Source of the DNA: Streptococcus devriesei DSM 19639
Lineage (GTDB): Bacteria > Bacillota > Bacilli > Lactobacillales > Streptococcaceae
Direction of reading: 5' to 3'
Length of the DNA: 64,000 bases
Assembly: GCF_000423725.1 (NCBI RefSeq)
Contig: NZ_AUIN01000014.1
Coordinates: 1 to 64,000, forward strand
Below are positions 51,928-63,999 of this stretch, piece after piece. Position numbers and translations under genes: made by a program. Below the pieces are notes generated by a model that worked only from the letters and a program-made list of their open reading frames with translations, had not been told where the DNA came from and made no database searches. Numbering within the stretch: the first letter of the stretch is position 1; every line of letters starts with the position of its first letter.

Positions 51928-52601
51928 TATTTTGCATTGAAGATGACGATGATATCCGTGAGCTGATGCTATATACCCTGCGCACTGCGGGTTTTGAGGC
52001 TCAAGGGTTTCCTGACAGCCAGTCTTTCTGGCGGGCTCTGAATAAAGAGCAGCCCGAACTCATTCTTTTAGATATTATGCTGCCTGAGGAAGATGGGATC
52101 AGTATTTTAAAAAAGCTGCGCGCAGACAGCGGCAGCTCCCATATTCCTGTTATCATGGCAACAGCTAAGGGAACCGAGTACGACAAGGTCAAAGGCTTGG
52201 ATTTGGGAGCAGATGATTATCTGGTCAAACCCTTTGGAATGATGGAGATGGTATCTCGCATTAAGGCCGTGCTGCGCCGCAGCGGGAGCATTCAAAAAGA
52301 TGAAGAGCTCACTTTTGGTCAGCTGAGGCTCAATCCGCGCAATTACACAGTGACACGAAACGGGGCAAGGATTGATCTGACACTCAAAGAATTTGAACTG
52401 CTGTCAACACTAATGCGCCATCCCAGCCGTGTTTTTACCCGTCAGGAGCTTTTGGATAAAGTGTGGAGCGACAACTTCCTGATTGAAACGCGGACAGTGG
52501 ATGTTCATATCGGTACCTTGCGGACAAAGCTGGGTCCTTGCGGGGAATACATTCACACCGTGCGCGGAGTTGGCTATCGAATGGAGGAGCCGCATGACTA
52601 A
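51924..52601 (+). CDS. PhoB/PhoP-type response regulator
   Basis: 225 residues. A receiver domain (IEDDDD at 4-9, phosphoacceptor Asp in LLDIMLPEEDG near 52, KPF near 102) is joined to a winged-helix OmpR-type DNA-binding domain (about 130-222; TRQELLDKVW, VDVHIGTLRTKLG, VRGVGYRM). ATG 51924 overlaps the phoU stop; the longer frame from 51879 lies inside phoU. It is expected to bind the Pho-box-like repeat before pstS and activate the operon. In streptococci it is called PnpR or PhoR. Confidence 0.93.
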   Translation: MIFCIEDDDDIRELMLYTLRTAGFEAQGFPDSQSFWRALNKEQPELILLDIMLPEEDGISILKKLRADSGSSHIPVIMATAKGTEYDKVKGLDLGADDYLVKPFGMMEMVSRIKAVLRRSGSIQKDEELTFGQLRLNPRNYTVTRNGARIDLTLKEFELLSTLMRHPSRVFTRQELLDKVWSDNFLIETRTVDVHIGTLRTKLGPCGEYIHTVRGVGYRMEEPHD

Positions 52602-54261
52602 AAAACTATTCCGGTCGATTTTATTAGCCAGTATTGGTGTTGTTCTGTCTTCTTTGATTTTAATAATGGGGGTGCTCTACCGCTATTTTACAGATGTAGA
52701 AATGGAGCAGCTGCAGACGCAGACAGCTTTAGCCGCCCAAGGGATTTCTCTGGAGGGTGAAGATTACTTTGACAGTCTGAAAACGTCCAATGTCCGTATC
52801 ACCTGGGTGGATAATACCGGCAAGGTTCTCCATGATACCAAGTCCAATCCGGCTAAGATGAGCAACCACGGCAATCGTGAAGAAATCAAAGAAGCCTTGA
52901 AAGACGGTTACGGAGAAAGCACACGCTATTCATCAACGCTGACCCAGCGCTCGCTCTATGTTGCCCAAAGGCTGGATAATGGAACAATTGTCCGCCTGTC
53001 GGTCACACAGCGCAGCATTCTTCTCTTACTGCTGGGCATGCTGCAGCCCTTGATTCTGATTGTGATTCTTGCGGTTGTGCTTTCAGTCTTTGTGGCCAGA
53101 TACACAGCCAGAAAGCTTGTCTTACCTCTTAATCATCTGAATTTGGAGGAGCCGCTGGCCAACGATGTTTATGAAGAACTGTCACCGCTTTTAAGGCGCA
53201 TCGACCAACATCAAAAAGAGCTGAGCAAACAAGATGACCTGCTGACAAGACGCAAAAAAGAATTTGACACCATTATTTCCAAAATCAAAGAAGGCATGAT
53301 TTTGTTAGATGAAAAGCGTTCTATTATCAGCATTAATGCAGCCGCGATGCAGCTGTTTCAGACAGATAACAGCTGTATGGGCAAAGATATTTTAGAAATA
53401 ACACGCGATATCACACTCAACCAGCTTTTAGAAGAAGGCCTGAAAGGCAAGAAAAAAGAAGGCTTACTCACTTTTGGCAAGGAGAATTACCGTGTGCTGA
53501 TACGGCCGATTAGCTCAGACAGCAAGGTGACCGGTGTCATGATTTTGCTGTTTGATGTTACCGATCAGCTGCAGGCAGAAAACATGCGTCGGGAATTCAC
53601 GGCTAACGTTTCCCATGAGCTAAAGACCCCTTTGCATTTGATCTCCGGCTACTCTGAAATGATGACCAATGATTTGGTTTCTGATCAAGATGTGCAGCAA
53701 TTTTCAGAAAAAATCTACATTGAGTCACAGCGCATGATTCAGCTGGTTGAAGATATTATCAATTTATCTCATTTAGACGAGTCTTCTCAAGTAGCGATGG
53801 AAACTGTCGATCTGTATCAAGTGGCAAAAAATGTGATGGACACCCTCTCATCAAAGGCAACCCAAAAGAAAGTGTCTCTGCATTTGTCAGGAGAGTCAGC
53901 TCAGCTAACAGGCAATCCGGCTCTGCTCCATTCAGTTATTTACAATCTTTGTGACAATGCGATTAAGTACAATCGCGAGCACGGCGATGTTTATGTCAGT
54001 GTGAAACCTCAGCAGGATACAGTTGTCTTGGAGGTCAAAGACAATGGCATCGGAATTGATGAGAGTGAGCAAGAGCGCATCTTTGAGCGTTTTTACAGAG
54101 TGGATAAGAGCCGCTCGAAAAAAGTCGGCGGCACAGGCCTGGGACTCTCCATCGTCAAACACGCTCTACAAATCCATGACGCCGCAATCACTGTCCAAAG
54201 TATCCAAGGCCAGGGAACAACCATGACAGTTACCTTTAAAGGGGAGTCAGGAGAACTCTAA
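52594..54261 (+). CDS. PhoR/PnpS-type sensor histidine kinase
   Basis: 555 residues. Two membrane helices (about 7-28 and 145-170) flank an extracytoplasmic domain. A PAS-like domain follows (about 225-330; EGMILLDEKRSIISINAAA). HisKA has the phosphoacceptor His in NVSHELKTPLHLISGY near 350, and HATPase_c has NLCDNAIKYN, DNGIGI and GGTGLGLSIVKH. ATG 52594 overlaps the response-regulator stop by eight bases. Being the last gene of the pst operon, it forms a feedback loop with the transporter and PhoU. A terminator follows. Confidence 0.94.
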   Translation: MTKKLFRSILLASIGVVLSSLILIMGVLYRYFTDVEMEQLQTQTALAAQGISLEGEDYFDSLKTSNVRITWVDNTGKVLHDTKSNPAKMSNHGNREEIKEALKDGYGESTRYSSTLTQRSLYVAQRLDNGTIVRLSVTQRSILLLLLGMLQPLILIVILAVVLSVFVARYTARKLVLPLNHLNLEEPLANDVYEELSPLLRRIDQHQKELSKQDDLLTRRKKEFDTIISKIKEGMILLDEKRSIISINAAAMQLFQTDNSCMGKDILEITRDITLNQLLEEGLKGKKKEGLLTFGKENYRVLIRPISSDSKVTGVMILLFDVTDQLQAENMRREFTANVSHELKTPLHLISGYSEMMTNDLVSDQDVQQFSEKIYIESQRMIQLVEDIINLSHLDESSQVAMETVDLYQVAKNVMDTLSSKATQKKVSLHLSGESAQLTGNPALLHSVIYNLCDNAIKYNREHGDVYVSVKPQQDTVVLEVKDNGIGIDESEQERIFERFYRVDKSRSKKVGGTGLGLSIVKHALQIHDAAITVQSIQGQGTTMTVTFKGESGEL

Positions 54262-54312
54262 AACGAATCTAACATTTTCTTACTGTCAATCTGATACTGC
54301 TTTGATAGATGC

Positions 54313-54348
54313 AAAACGAGGCTGGGTTTTTAGCTCAGCCTCGTTTTT
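54313..54348 (+). terminator. Terminator of the pst operon
   Basis: AAAACGAGGCTG / CAGCCTCGTTTTT stem-loop with T run, about 50 bases after the kinase gene. From 54349 to 54559 I see only a weak minus-strand AGCTG/CAGCT hairpin near 54518-54540 that may end the rpiR transcript. Confidence 0.92.
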
Positions 54349-54559
54349 GAGTTTTTATCAATGCAGTGAATTGATATTAACAGTGCCTCTTTTGAGTTGA
54401 TTTAGAGTTGATAAAGGGGAGTAAGAAAAACTGATTAACCCTGCCGGTTTGAGTTTAAACAGCTTTCCAGACGACAAATATCAGTACAGCGGCTTCAGTC
54501 CTAACTAATTGTGCAGAAGGAAAGCTGAATTCAACAGCTCCTTGGCAGCTTTATTTCAA

Positions 54560-55318
54560 TCATCCTAGCTTCTCATGAATTAAATTGAGAAGGATTTCCA
54601 CAAAAATAATGGCTACAGACTGGATATCGACAATGGACTGCTGGCTGAATACACTTCCGGGGAGGACAATGGTGTGTCCAAAATACTTAGCAGATGTAGC
54701 TTTTTCATTAAGAGTGATTAAGTAAGAGTTTTGAGGCATATTATTTTGCAGAGCAGACAGAATCCTTTTGTAGTTGGAGATACTGCCAGTCACGGAAAAC
54801 ATAATCAAAGTGTCTTCCTCGCTGATGATATTAGTCAAATGGGAGCCGCTGTTTAAGTCCCCTGCAAAATGGCTGGCAATACCGATATTTTGCAATCCCA
54901 TGTATAAATATTTAGCTGGCAAAGAAGACAGGTAAATACCAAAAATATGTAAGTTTTTTGGGGTTAAAATGGCCTGAGTTAAGCGTCTGATATCATCACG
55001 GTTAAGAGCGCGTATCTGATTGATGAGACTTGCGTAATTATCTGTCATCTGATCTAAAATATCAACAGAATCCCGTTTATAGTGATGGTGGAGATAATCA
55101 ATCGCTGCATAGCGGAAGTCTTTAAAACCTTTGTAGCCTAGAGTTTGACAGAATCGCAGAACTGCAGATGTTGATGTGTGTGACAGTTCAGCGATTTTGG
55201 TAATAGTAAAAGTCTCTAAGCTTTCAATATTTTTGGTTACATATTGGTAGACTTTCCATTCAGTCTTTGAATAATCTGATTTATGTTGTTCAATGTTTTC
55301 TAAAAAATTCATAGTCAT
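54560..55318 (-). CDS. RpiR-family transcriptional regulator
   Basis: 252 residues: an N-terminal HTH_6 domain (about 1-75; YSKTEWKVYQYV, ITKIAELSHTSTSAVLRFCQ) and a C-terminal SIS sugar-phosphate-binding domain (about 100-245; LHIFGIYLSSLPAKYLYMGL, LIMFSVTGSISNYKRIL). RpiR proteins respond to sugar phosphates. The start could be 55318 or 55312 (MTMNFLEN / MNFLEN); the ribosome site is poor. It is divergent from a beta-glucoside PTS operon, which it presumably controls. Confidence 0.88.
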   Translation of the reverse strand: MTMNFLENIEQHKSDYSKTEWKVYQYVTKNIESLETFTITKIAELSHTSTSAVLRFCQTLGYKGFKDFRYAAIDYLHHHYKRDSVDILDQMTDNYASLINQIRALNRDDIRRLTQAILTPKNLHIFGIYLSSLPAKYLYMGLQNIGIASHFAGDLNSGSHLTNIISEEDTLIMFSVTGSISNYKRILSALQNNMPQNSYLITLNEKATSAKYFGHTIVLPGSVFSQQSIVDIQSVAIIFVEILLNLIHEKLG

Positions 55319-55371
55319 TTTACCTGTATATATTGTAGAGTAAAATAAAAAAAATGTCAAAAGAAGTCGAA

Positions 55372-55458
55372 AATTTTATCAAATCCTGTTGACAACGCTT
55401 TTAAAAGGTCGTATAATTTCTGTAAAAAATAACAATTTTTTTTGACAATTTTATCAAA
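55372..55458 (+). promoter_or_regulatory. bglP promoter with cre-like site and flanking 12-base repeats
   Basis: TTGACA (55389-55394) and TATAAT (55412-55417), 17 bases apart. TTGACAACGCTTTTAA (55389-55404) matches the cre consensus at 14 of 16 positions and overlaps the -35 box. AATTTTATCAAA occurs at 55372-55383 and 55447-55458, one copy on each side of the promoter, as candidate RpiR operators. Confidence 0.8.
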
Positions 55459-55470
55459 AAGGAGAATGCC

Positions 55471-58792
<3,322 letters not shown>

Positions 58793-58807
58793 ATTTCTAC
58801 AATATAG

Positions 58808-58867
58808 AAAACCTCTTTTTCGGTAAGCGTACGTTTATTAAAAACGGTCAGCAGGAAAAGAGGTTTT
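58808..58867 (+). terminator. Terminator of the bgl operon
   Basis: AAAACCTCTTTT / AAAAGAGGTTTT perfect 12-base inverted repeat with a 36-base loop; only four T follow. Confidence 0.65.
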
Positions 58868-58953
58868 GCTGTGTGCAAAAATCACTGCTGCATTGGATCA
58901 ATATTCTTTGAAAATCAAAAAATATTTTTTAGACTGAGCAGGTCTCAGAAAAG

Positions 58954-58962
58954 TGATATAAT
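58954..58962 (+). promoter_or_regulatory. Extended -10 promoter of mvk, likely leaderless transcript
   Basis: TGATATAAT (TGn plus TATAAT at 58957-58962) ends seven bases before the ATG at 58970, and no ribosome site exists. The layout mirrors that of rlmB. Confidence 0.62.
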
Positions 58963-58969
58963 AAAAAGT

Positions 58970-59977
58970 ATGATTAGTCCTCAATTAAAAGAAAAAAGAA
59001 ACATTATTATTGAAAAGAAGGTTGCTTTAGGGAAGGCATCCGGGAAAATTATTCTAATGGGAGAACATGCGGTTGTCTACGGGGAGCCGGCGATTGCTCT
59101 GCCCTTTTCAGCGGTAGAAACAGTAGCAGAAGTAAAAGGAGAGGGTGAAGCGCTGACAGTCACTTGTGACTTTTATGACGGTCTGGTGCATAAAATGCCC
59201 GAGATCCTCGAAAGCCTTAAGCACGCCATACGTTTTTCCCTTTACCGGATTGGGGCGCCGCAAGATCCGCCTATCCATATAGATATCCGCTCCACTATTC
59301 CTGCTGAACGCGGAATGGGTTCCAGCGCAGCGGTTGCTGTTGCTATTGCCCGAGGCCTCTTTAATTTTTATGGCAAGGACTTAAGTGACAAGGAACTGTG
59401 GGAGATTGTTCAGTCATCAGAAAAAATTGCGCACGGCAATCCTTCCGGAATTGATACAGTCACGACCAGCGGTACAGCTCCTGTTTTTTTTGTTAAGGAT
59501 CAGCCGATTGAGCAGTTAACCATTGACATGAATGCTTATCTGGTTGTTGCTGATACCGGTCAGACAGGACAGACCTTAAAAGCCATTCAAGCCGTTAAGG
59601 AGCTCTTGCATGGGGGGGAAAGGATGGATGCTGAGCTGTCTATTAAGGAATTGGGTGAGCTGTCCAGATTGGCAAAAGAAGCCCTTCTTGACAATCAGAT
59701 TCAGGATTTAGGAGAGGTTATGAATGAGGCTCAGCAGCTTTTAGCTTCGCTGACAGTGTCTAATCCCATGCTTGATCGTTTGGCTCAGGTGGCAAGGCAG
59801 GCCGGTGCTTTAGGCGCTAAATTAACCGGCGGCGGCCGCGGAGGCTGTTTAATTGCTTTGGCGGCGACTAAAGAAAACGCAGCAGCGATTGCTGCCAGTC
59901 TTTTAGAAAATGGCGCCCGTAAAACCTGGTGTCAATACTTAGGCAGTGTGTCACGCCAGCCGAATAATAAGGTTTAA
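58970..59977 (+). CDS. mvk: Mevalonate kinase
   Basis: Phosphorylates mevalonate in the mevalonate route to isopentenyl diphosphate. 335 residues, GHMP kinase fold: GKIILMGEHAVVYGEPAIAL near 23-42, the ATP loop PAERGMGSSAAVAVAIARG near 110-128, NPSGIDTVTTSGT, and the C-terminal AKLTGGGRGGCLIAL. Residues 1-17 are a basic extension compared with typical family starts; no later start codon fits. No mvaD, mvaK2 or fni follows; a terminator ends the gene. This differs from the usual clustered operon. Confidence 0.92.
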   Translation: MISPQLKEKRNIIIEKKVALGKASGKIILMGEHAVVYGEPAIALPFSAVETVAEVKGEGEALTVTCDFYDGLVHKMPEILESLKHAIRFSLYRIGAPQDPPIHIDIRSTIPAERGMGSSAAVAVAIARGLFNFYGKDLSDKELWEIVQSSEKIAHGNPSGIDTVTTSGTAPVFFVKDQPIEQLTIDMNAYLVVADTGQTGQTLKAIQAVKELLHGGERMDAELSIKELGELSRLAKEALLDNQIQDLGEVMNEAQQLLASLTVSNPMLDRLAQVARQAGALGAKLTGGGRGGCLIALAATKENAAAIAASLLENGARKTWCQYLGSVSRQPNNKV

Positions 59978-60020
59978 GAACGGCTGCCAGCAGTTTAACA
60001 GTGCATCATTTATTAAGAAC

Positions 60021-60066
60021 AAGACAGCAGAGTGATTTTTCCAATCATTCTGCTGTCTTTTTTTGT
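60021..60066 (+). terminator. mvk terminator
   Basis: GACAGCAGAGTGAT / ATCATTCTGCTGTC (one G-T pair) followed by a T run. Confidence 0.92.
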
Positions 60067-60095
60067 TTTGAGCAGCTGCACCGACTTAAAGTCTG

Positions 60096-60142
60096 TTTAA
60101 TATTAAAATTAACTTGACTTAATTTTAATATTAAGTTATATT
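60096..60142 (+). promoter_or_regulatory. sloABC promoter with SloR-type palindromes
   Basis: TTGACT (60114-60119) and TATATT (60137-60142), 17 bases apart. The spacer and part of the -35 box form ACTTAATTTTAATATTAAGT (60117-60136, seven-base arms). A perfect TTTAATATTAAA palindrome lies at 60096-60107. TTTAATATTAA recurs at 60124-60134. A/T-rich inverted repeats over the promoter fit SloR recognition elements, where Mn-loaded SloR blocks RNA polymerase. Confidence 0.78.
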
Positions 60143-60162
60143 ATTTACAAAAGGAGGATAAG

Positions 60163-60882
60163 ATGCTGAAAATAGAAAATTTAAGTGTTGCATATCAAAA
60201 TCAGCTTGTTCTAGATCATATTTCTTTAGAAATCGCCTCTGCCGCCATTACCGGAATTATCGGGCCTAACGGTGCCGGCAAGTCAACTCTGTTTAAAGGG
60301 ATTTTAGGAATGGTGGACCATCAGGGGGAGAGTTTCATTGATGGAAAAAAGCTGAGTCAGATGCTTGAACGGGTGTCATATGTCGAACAAAAAGCGGCCA
60401 TCGATCCTAATTTTCCTATCCGGGTAAAGGAATGTGTGGCTCTGGGTCTGTTTTCTAGGTTAGGTTTCTTTTCGAGGCTGAAAAAACAAGACTGGGATCG
60501 TGTTCAGGAAGCCCTTGCCCGGGTTAATCTGGAGGCTTATGCGGAACGCCCTATCAGTCAGCTTTCGGGCGGTCAGTTCCAGCGCATGCTTTTAGCTCGC
60601 TGTTTGGTCCAAGAGGCGGATTATATTTTCTTAGATGAGCCTTTTGCAGGTATTGACACGGTCAGCGAAGAGATGATTATGGAGCTGCTGCAGGCGCTTA
60701 AAGCAAGGGGAAAGACGATTTTAGTCATTCATCACGACTTAAGTAAGGTTGAGGCTTATTTTGATCAGGTGCTGCTGTTAAACAGAAAAATTTTTGCATT
60801 TGGTCCTACTAAGGAGGTTTTTACGCAGGAAAATTTAAGCAAAACCTATGGTTCTTCATTTTTAGCGGCAGGAGGTGTTTAG
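60163..60882 (+). CDS. sloA: Manganese/iron ABC transporter ATP-binding protein
   Basis: 239 residues. Walker [12 protein letters not shown] near 35, signature [10 protein letters not shown], Walker [13 protein letters not shown] and switch His IHHDLSKV. This is the metal (zinc/manganese/iron chelate) subclass. AAAGGAGG precedes the ATG. The stop is directly followed by the GTG start of the permease. Order ATPase, permease, lipoprotein, DtxR regulator equals the S. mutans sloABCR locus. Confidence 0.94.
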   Translation: MLKIENLSVAYQNQLVLDHISLEIASAAITGIIGPNGAGKSTLFKGILGMVDHQGESFIDGKKLSQMLERVSYVEQKAAIDPNFPIRVKECVALGLFSRLGFFSRLKKQDWDRVQEALARVNLEAYAERPISQLSGGQFQRMLLARCLVQEADYIFLDEPFAGIDTVSEEMIMELLQALKARGKTILVIHHDLSKVEAYFDQVLLLNRKIFAFGPTKEVFTQENLSKTYGSSFLAAGGV

Positions 60883-61731
60883 GTGATTTTAGAATTTTTA
60901 ACAGGCTTACAACAGTTTCATTTCTTGCAAAATGCCTTGATAACCGCTGTGGTTATCGGTATTGTCGCAGGAGCAATCGGCTGTTTTATTATTCTTCGCG
61001 GAATGTCTCTTATGGGAGATGCTATCTCTCATGCCGTTCTGCCGGGAGTGGCCTTATCCTATATTTTAGGGATTAACTTTTTTATCGGAGCCATTGTTTT
61101 TGGTCTTTTAGCTTCCCTGATTATTACATTTATCAGGGAAAACAGCATTATAAAGGGAGATACAGCTATCGGAATCACGTTTAGTTCCTTTTTGGCTCTG
61201 GGCGTTATTTTGATTGGCTTTGCCAACAGTTCAACCGATTTGTTTCACATTTTGTTTGGCAATATCTTAGCTGTCGAGGATACAGATAAATGGATCAGCT
61301 TAGGGATTTCACTGTTTGTTCTTCTAGCGATAGCTCTGTTTTTCAGACCTTTGCTGCTGACTTCTTTTGACCCTACTTTGGCTAAATCCATGGGAGTGCC
61401 GGTCACTTATTATCATTATCTGCTGATGGTTTTACTGACTTTGGTATCTGTGACAGCCATGCAAAGTGTGGGAACTATCTTGATTGTTGCCTTGCTGATA
61501 ACGCCTGCAGCGACAGCCTATCTATATGCTAACAGCTTAAAAACCATGATTTTTTTGTCATCGGCTTTAGGGGCTCTGTCATCAGTCTTAGGACTGTTTG
61601 TCGGTTATAGTTTTAACATTGCTGCGGGCTCAAGTATTGTTTTGACCTCAGCGCTGATTTTCTTGTTTTCCTTTATCTTTGCTCCTAAGCAGAGATTTTT
61701 AAAAAAGAAAACTGAGAAGTACTCTATTTAA
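60883..61731 (+). CDS. sloB: Manganese/iron ABC transporter permease
   Basis: 282 residues with about eight membrane helices, ABC-3 family. RGMSLMGDAISHAVLPGVAL near 45-64 is the family signature; ALLITPAATAYLYANSL is also typical. It starts with GTG at 60883, immediately after the sloA stop; AGGAGG lies within the end of sloA. It forms the channel for Mn2+/Fe2+ uptake with SloA and SloC. The tail is basic (KKKTEKYSI). Confidence 0.94.
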   Translation: MILEFLTGLQQFHFLQNALITAVVIGIVAGAIGCFIILRGMSLMGDAISHAVLPGVALSYILGINFFIGAIVFGLLASLIITFIRENSIIKGDTAIGITFSSFLALGVILIGFANSSTDLFHILFGNILAVEDTDKWISLGISLFVLLAIALFFRPLLLTSFDPTLAKSMGVPVTYYHYLLMVLLTLVSVTAMQSVGTILIVALLITPAATAYLYANSLKTMIFLSSALGALSSVLGLFVGYSFNIAAGSSIVLTSALIFLFSFIFAPKQRFLKKKTEKYSI

Positions 61732-61754
61732 ATACAACATAAAGGAGAATTTAC

Positions 61755-62675
61755 ATGAAAAAGTTTGCTTTATGCCTGCTTGCCTGCCTATCTCTGGCAA
61801 TTTTAGCAGCCTGTTCCGGGCAAAAGACGGCCGCTAAAAAGCTGAATGTGGTCACTGCAAACTCTATTATTGCAGATATTACGAAAAACATTGCCGGCAG
61901 CAGGGTTAATCTGCACAGCATTGTTCCTGTCGGCCGTGACCCGCACGAATACGAACCCCTGGCAGAGGATGTCAAGAAAACCTCTCAGGCGGATTTGATT
62001 TTTTACAACGGCATTAATCTGGAAAACGGCGGTCAGGCTTGGTTTACCAAGCTCGTTAAGAATGCCGGTAAGAAGCCCGGAAAAGATTATTTTGCAGTCA
62101 GTGACGGAGTCAAGGTCATTTATCTGAAAGGCGGTAAAAGAAAGGGCAGAGAAGATCCTCATGCCTGGCTTAATCTGCAAAACGGCATTATCTATGCCCG
62201 CAATATTATGAAACATCTTTCGGAAAAAGATCCTAAAAACAGATCCTACTATGAGAAAAACTTCAATACCTACCGGGCGAAGCTGGAAAGGCTCCATCAG
62301 CAAGCAAAAGAAAAGATGGACAGCATTCCGGCTGAAAAGAAAATGATTGTCACCAGTGAAGGGTGTTTTAAGTATTTTTCGCAAGCTTATGATATCCCAT
62401 CGGCCTATATCTGGGAGATCAATACGGAAGAAGAAGGAACACCGGATCAAATCAAAAATTTGGTTGAGATTTTGCGGGAAAAACAAGTTCCGGCACTTTT
62501 TGTGGAAAGCAGTGTTGATGCACGTCCGATGAAAGCTGTCGCTAAGGACACAGGACTTCCCATTGCCGCTAAGATCTTTACAGATTCCGTTGCTAAAAAA
62601 GGACAGGCAGGAGACAGCTACTATGCCATGATGAAATGGAATTTAGATAAAATCACTGCCGGTCTGTCCCGGTAG
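61755..62675 (+). CDS. sloC: Metal-binding lipoprotein of the LraI family
   Basis: 306 residues. Signal peptide with lipobox ILAAC (Cys 20). The metal ligands of Mn-binding LraI proteins are visible: His in GRDPHEYEP near 67, His in EDPHAWLN near 139, Glu in EINTEEEG near 205, Asp in KIFTDSVAK near 280. The C-terminus [15 protein letters not shown] is the family ending. It captures Mn2+ (and Fe) outside the membrane; relatives were once called adhesins. AAAGGAG precedes the ATG. Confidence 0.95.
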   Translation: MKKFALCLLACLSLAILAACSGQKTAAKKLNVVTANSIIADITKNIAGSRVNLHSIVPVGRDPHEYEPLAEDVKKTSQADLIFYNGINLENGGQAWFTKLVKNAGKKPGKDYFAVSDGVKVIYLKGGKRKGREDPHAWLNLQNGIIYARNIMKHLSEKDPKNRSYYEKNFNTYRAKLERLHQQAKEKMDSIPAEKKMIVTSEGCFKYFSQAYDIPSAYIWEINTEEEGTPDQIKNLVEILREKQVPALFVESSVDARPMKAVAKDTGLPIAAKIFTDSVAKKGQAGDSYYAMMKWNLDKITAGLSR

Positions 62676-62784
62676 ACTTAGTCACTGCAGCTGTCTGTGC
62701 TAAGCAAGGACCCAGACTGAAAACTTTTATCCACTTTTTGTTAACATTTTGATATAATGAGTTTGACAAAGAAGAGGATAAACT

Positions 62785-63435
62785 ATGACACCTAACAAAG
62801 AAGACTACCTTAAAATTATCTATGAGCTCGGTGAGCACGGGGAAAAAATCAGCAATAAACAGATTGCGGCCAAGATGTCAGTCTCTGCTCCGGCAGTTTC
62901 AGAAATGGTCAAAAAGCTTCTGCAGGAAGGCCTGATTCTTAAAGATAAACAGGCAGGCTATCGTCTGACCAATGAGGGGATGGCTTTGACATCGGCCCTC
63001 TACCGCAAGCATCGCTTAATTGAAGTTTTCTTGATGAATCATCTGGGCTATACAGCAGATGAGATTCATGAAGAAGCTGAGGTGCTGGAACACACGGTCT
63101 CTGATATTTTCATCGAACGTTTGGACAAGCTGCTTAACTATCCCAAGGTCTGCCCGCATGGAGGTACTATCCCTCAGCAGGGGGAGCCTCTGGTTGAGAA
63201 ATACCATACGACCCTAAAGGGAACAGCTAAGAAGGGTTCTTACATCTTAAAACGTGTTCAGGATAATTTCCAGCTGCTGAAATATATGGAGCAGCACGCT
63301 TTAAAGATTGGTGATGAATTGACGCTCTTAGAGTATGATGATTTTGCCGGTGCCTATACAATTGAAAAAGATGGCAGACAGCTGCAGATTACATCAGCTG
63401 TGGCTGCCCAGATTTACGTTGAAAAGAGAGCGTAA
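62785..63435 (+). CDS. sloR: DtxR/MntR-family metal-dependent regulator
   Basis: 216 residues: winged helix (about 1-70; MSVSAPAVSEMVKKLLQEGL), dimerisation domain with metal ligands (HRLIEVFLMNHLGY, EVLEHTVS, and CPHGGTIP with the Cys/His ligands) and a C-terminal FeoA/SH3-like domain (about 150-216). Mn-bound SloR represses sloABC and controls many virulence genes in S. mutans. An extended -10 (TGATATAAT, 62750-62758) lies in the 109-base gap, so it can be made apart from sloABC. GAAGAGGA is the ribosome site. Confidence 0.95.
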   Translation: MTPNKEDYLKIIYELGEHGEKISNKQIAAKMSVSAPAVSEMVKKLLQEGLILKDKQAGYRLTNEGMALTSALYRKHRLIEVFLMNHLGYTADEIHEEAEVLEHTVSDIFIERLDKLLNYPKVCPHGGTIPQQGEPLVEKYHTTLKGTAKKGSYILKRVQDNFQLLKYMEQHALKIGDELTLLEYDDFAGAYTIEKDGRQLQITSAVAAQIYVEKRA

Positions 63436-63471
63436 GCTGATTTTTACGGTTGTTAGGGTGTCTAAACAGCT

Positions 63472-63526
63472 AAAAAGCGGAACCAAACCGATTCTTTTTA
63501 AAATTATCGGTTTGGCCCCGCTTTTT
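63472..63526. terminator. Bidirectional terminator after sloR
   Basis: Nested stems AAAAAGCGG / CCGCTTTTT and CCAAACCGAT / ATCGGTTTGG with A and T flanks; serves sloR and the converging S24 gene. Confidence 0.92.
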
Positions 63527-63609
63527 GCTTTTGCTTGTTGATTTTAAACGGCAGGACTGCTGTTTGCAAGTAAAGATTACAGATGCCCTCATGTTTTTTG
63601 ATGGCAATT

Positions 63610-63999
63610 TCAAGCTTCAAGAGGCATAAAGTTGCCGACAATCAGTCCGATAATGCGGGGATTGTCCTCGTAAGGAGCAAATTTATCGGCATATTTTTTA
63701 TTGAGAGAGACCAAGCGCAGGCCCTTTTCCTCACGATAGACTTTTTTGATATAGGTTTGACCGTTCCAATCTACGGCATAAATAGCACCATCGTAGTCAA
63801 ATCCTGTCTGCTTGATAAGAGCCACCTCACCGTTAAGAAAAGTGGGTTCCATCGAATCTCCAAAAATCCAAGCCGCAAAATCATGGTCAATTTCCTCATC
63901 GTAAAAGACCGTGTCAAAGTTACCGTCGCCAAAATAAGAGTAGCCGCTACCTGCAGATAATTTTTCGTAAACCTTGTAGCTGTAAAGCCTGCTTTCCAT
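63610..63999 (-). CDS. S24-family (HdiR/LexA-like) repressor, N-terminal part outside the window
   Basis: The visible 129 residues are a C-terminal peptidase S24 domain. KLSAGSGYSYFGDGN contains the AG cleavage-region motif, FGDSMEPTFLNGEVALIK the catalytic Ser, and GQTYIKKVYREE the catalytic Lys. LexA, HdiR and phage CI-like repressors use this dyad to cut themselves after DNA damage. The frame reaches the window edge, so the helix-turn-helix is expected beyond 64000. It may be a chromosomal stress regulator or a prophage repressor; its convergent place next to sloR favours the former. Confidence 0.85.
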   Translation of the reverse strand: MESRLYSYKVYEKLSAGSGYSYFGDGNFDTVFYDEEIDHDFAAWIFGDSMEPTFLNGEVALIKQTGFDYDGAIYAVDWNGQTYIKKVYREEKGLRLVSLNKKYADKFAPYEDNPRIIGLIVGNFMPLEA

